64,000 nucleotides of DNA, taken from contig NZ_JAHZPA010000001.1 of the NCBI RefSeq assembly GCF_019929225.1, positions 204,805 to 268,804 of the forward strand, given 5' to 3'. The position numbers and the translations under genes were made by a program. This document shows, one piece after another, positions 63,951 through 64,000 of the stretch. Positions within the stretch are counted from its first letter, which is position 1. Each line of letters begins with the position of its first letter. Origin of the DNA: Streptococcus sanguinis (GTDB lineage Bacteria; Bacillota; Bacilli; Lactobacillales; Streptococcaceae). A model generated the notes under the pieces. It was not told where the DNA came from. It saw only the letters and a list, made by a program, of their open reading frames with translations, and did not search any database.

Positions 63951-64000
63951 AGTATACAGAAGAATAAAAGGTAGTCGGTAATCTCCAGAATAGATAGCTT

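Overview
The window is chromosomal DNA of a low-GC Firmicute. Gene content and protein sequences point to an oral Streptococcus, most likely of the sanguinis group. The main reasons are a one-TM VicK with VicR and VicX, the divergent pepQ/ccpA pair, the rnc-smc-HAD-HAD-ftsY cluster, hprK-lgt, ftsW-ppc-tuf, extended -10 (TGnTATAAT) promoters and a glycolipid glycosyltransferase pair. The species call is inference. I saw no rRNA, tRNA, insertion sequence, prophage or CRISPR array. The DNA looks like compact core genome with a few accessory pieces.

Layout. 1-4.9 kb (+): the 3' part of a large FtsX-type ABC permease, a metallophosphoesterase, an Rrf2 regulator, a catE-like dioxygenase behind a promoter with two matched operators, and ogt. 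4.9-8.5 kb (-): an iron-siderophore ABC importer (permease, ATPase, lipoprotein) with an intracellular esterase. 8.9-11.1 kb: divergent pepQ and ccpA with cre-like sites between them. 11.4-17.2 kb (+): two glycolipid glycosyltransferases, an orphan membrane protein, then a T-box leader, a small P-loop kinase gene and thrS. 17.2-20.7 kb (-): a lipoprotein and an amino-acid ABC importer behind ARG-box-like operators. 20.8-31.8 kb (+): vicRKX, a DUF454 protein, rnc, smc, two HAD phosphatases and ftsY.

31.8-35.3 kb (-): zwf and a three-gene membrane operon that starts with a 45-aa protein. 35.5-42.0 kb (+): tex, a SprT-like protein, a PspC protein, a NUDIX hydrolase, hprK, lgt and two envelope proteins. 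42-47.8 kb: a DUF3270-like protein, two U32 family proteins (TrhP1/TrhP2-like), a CHY zinc-finger protein, a hypothetical gene divergent from an ssDNA-binding YdbC protein, bioY with a BirA-type operator, a 35-aa membrane peptide and a cyclase. 48-52.8 kb: gor and a MacA/MacB-type efflux operon. 52.8-58.2 kb (-): lysS, a phosphoglycerate mutase-like phosphatase, an EbsC/YbaK deacylase, a DUF368 protein, a GH25 protein and glutathione peroxidase. 58.3-63.9 kb (+): ftsW, ppc and tuf.

How the genes work together. The window links nutrient and stress inputs (CcpA, HprK, BirA site, ARG-box-like sites, T-box, Rrf2) to envelope biogenesis (VicRK, FtsW, glycolipid transferases, Lgt, GH25) and to redox defence (gor, glutathione peroxidase, zwf-derived NADPH, the dioxygenase). 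The observations most worth follow-up are the T-box-controlled kinase gene that overlaps thrS; the rnc leader, where the only good Shine-Dalgarno serves a 4-codon ORF inside a hairpin; four genes whose promoters predict leaderless mRNAs; the twin operator before the catE-like gene; the siderophore importer with esterase; and SigX-box-like sites before ydbC and trhP2.
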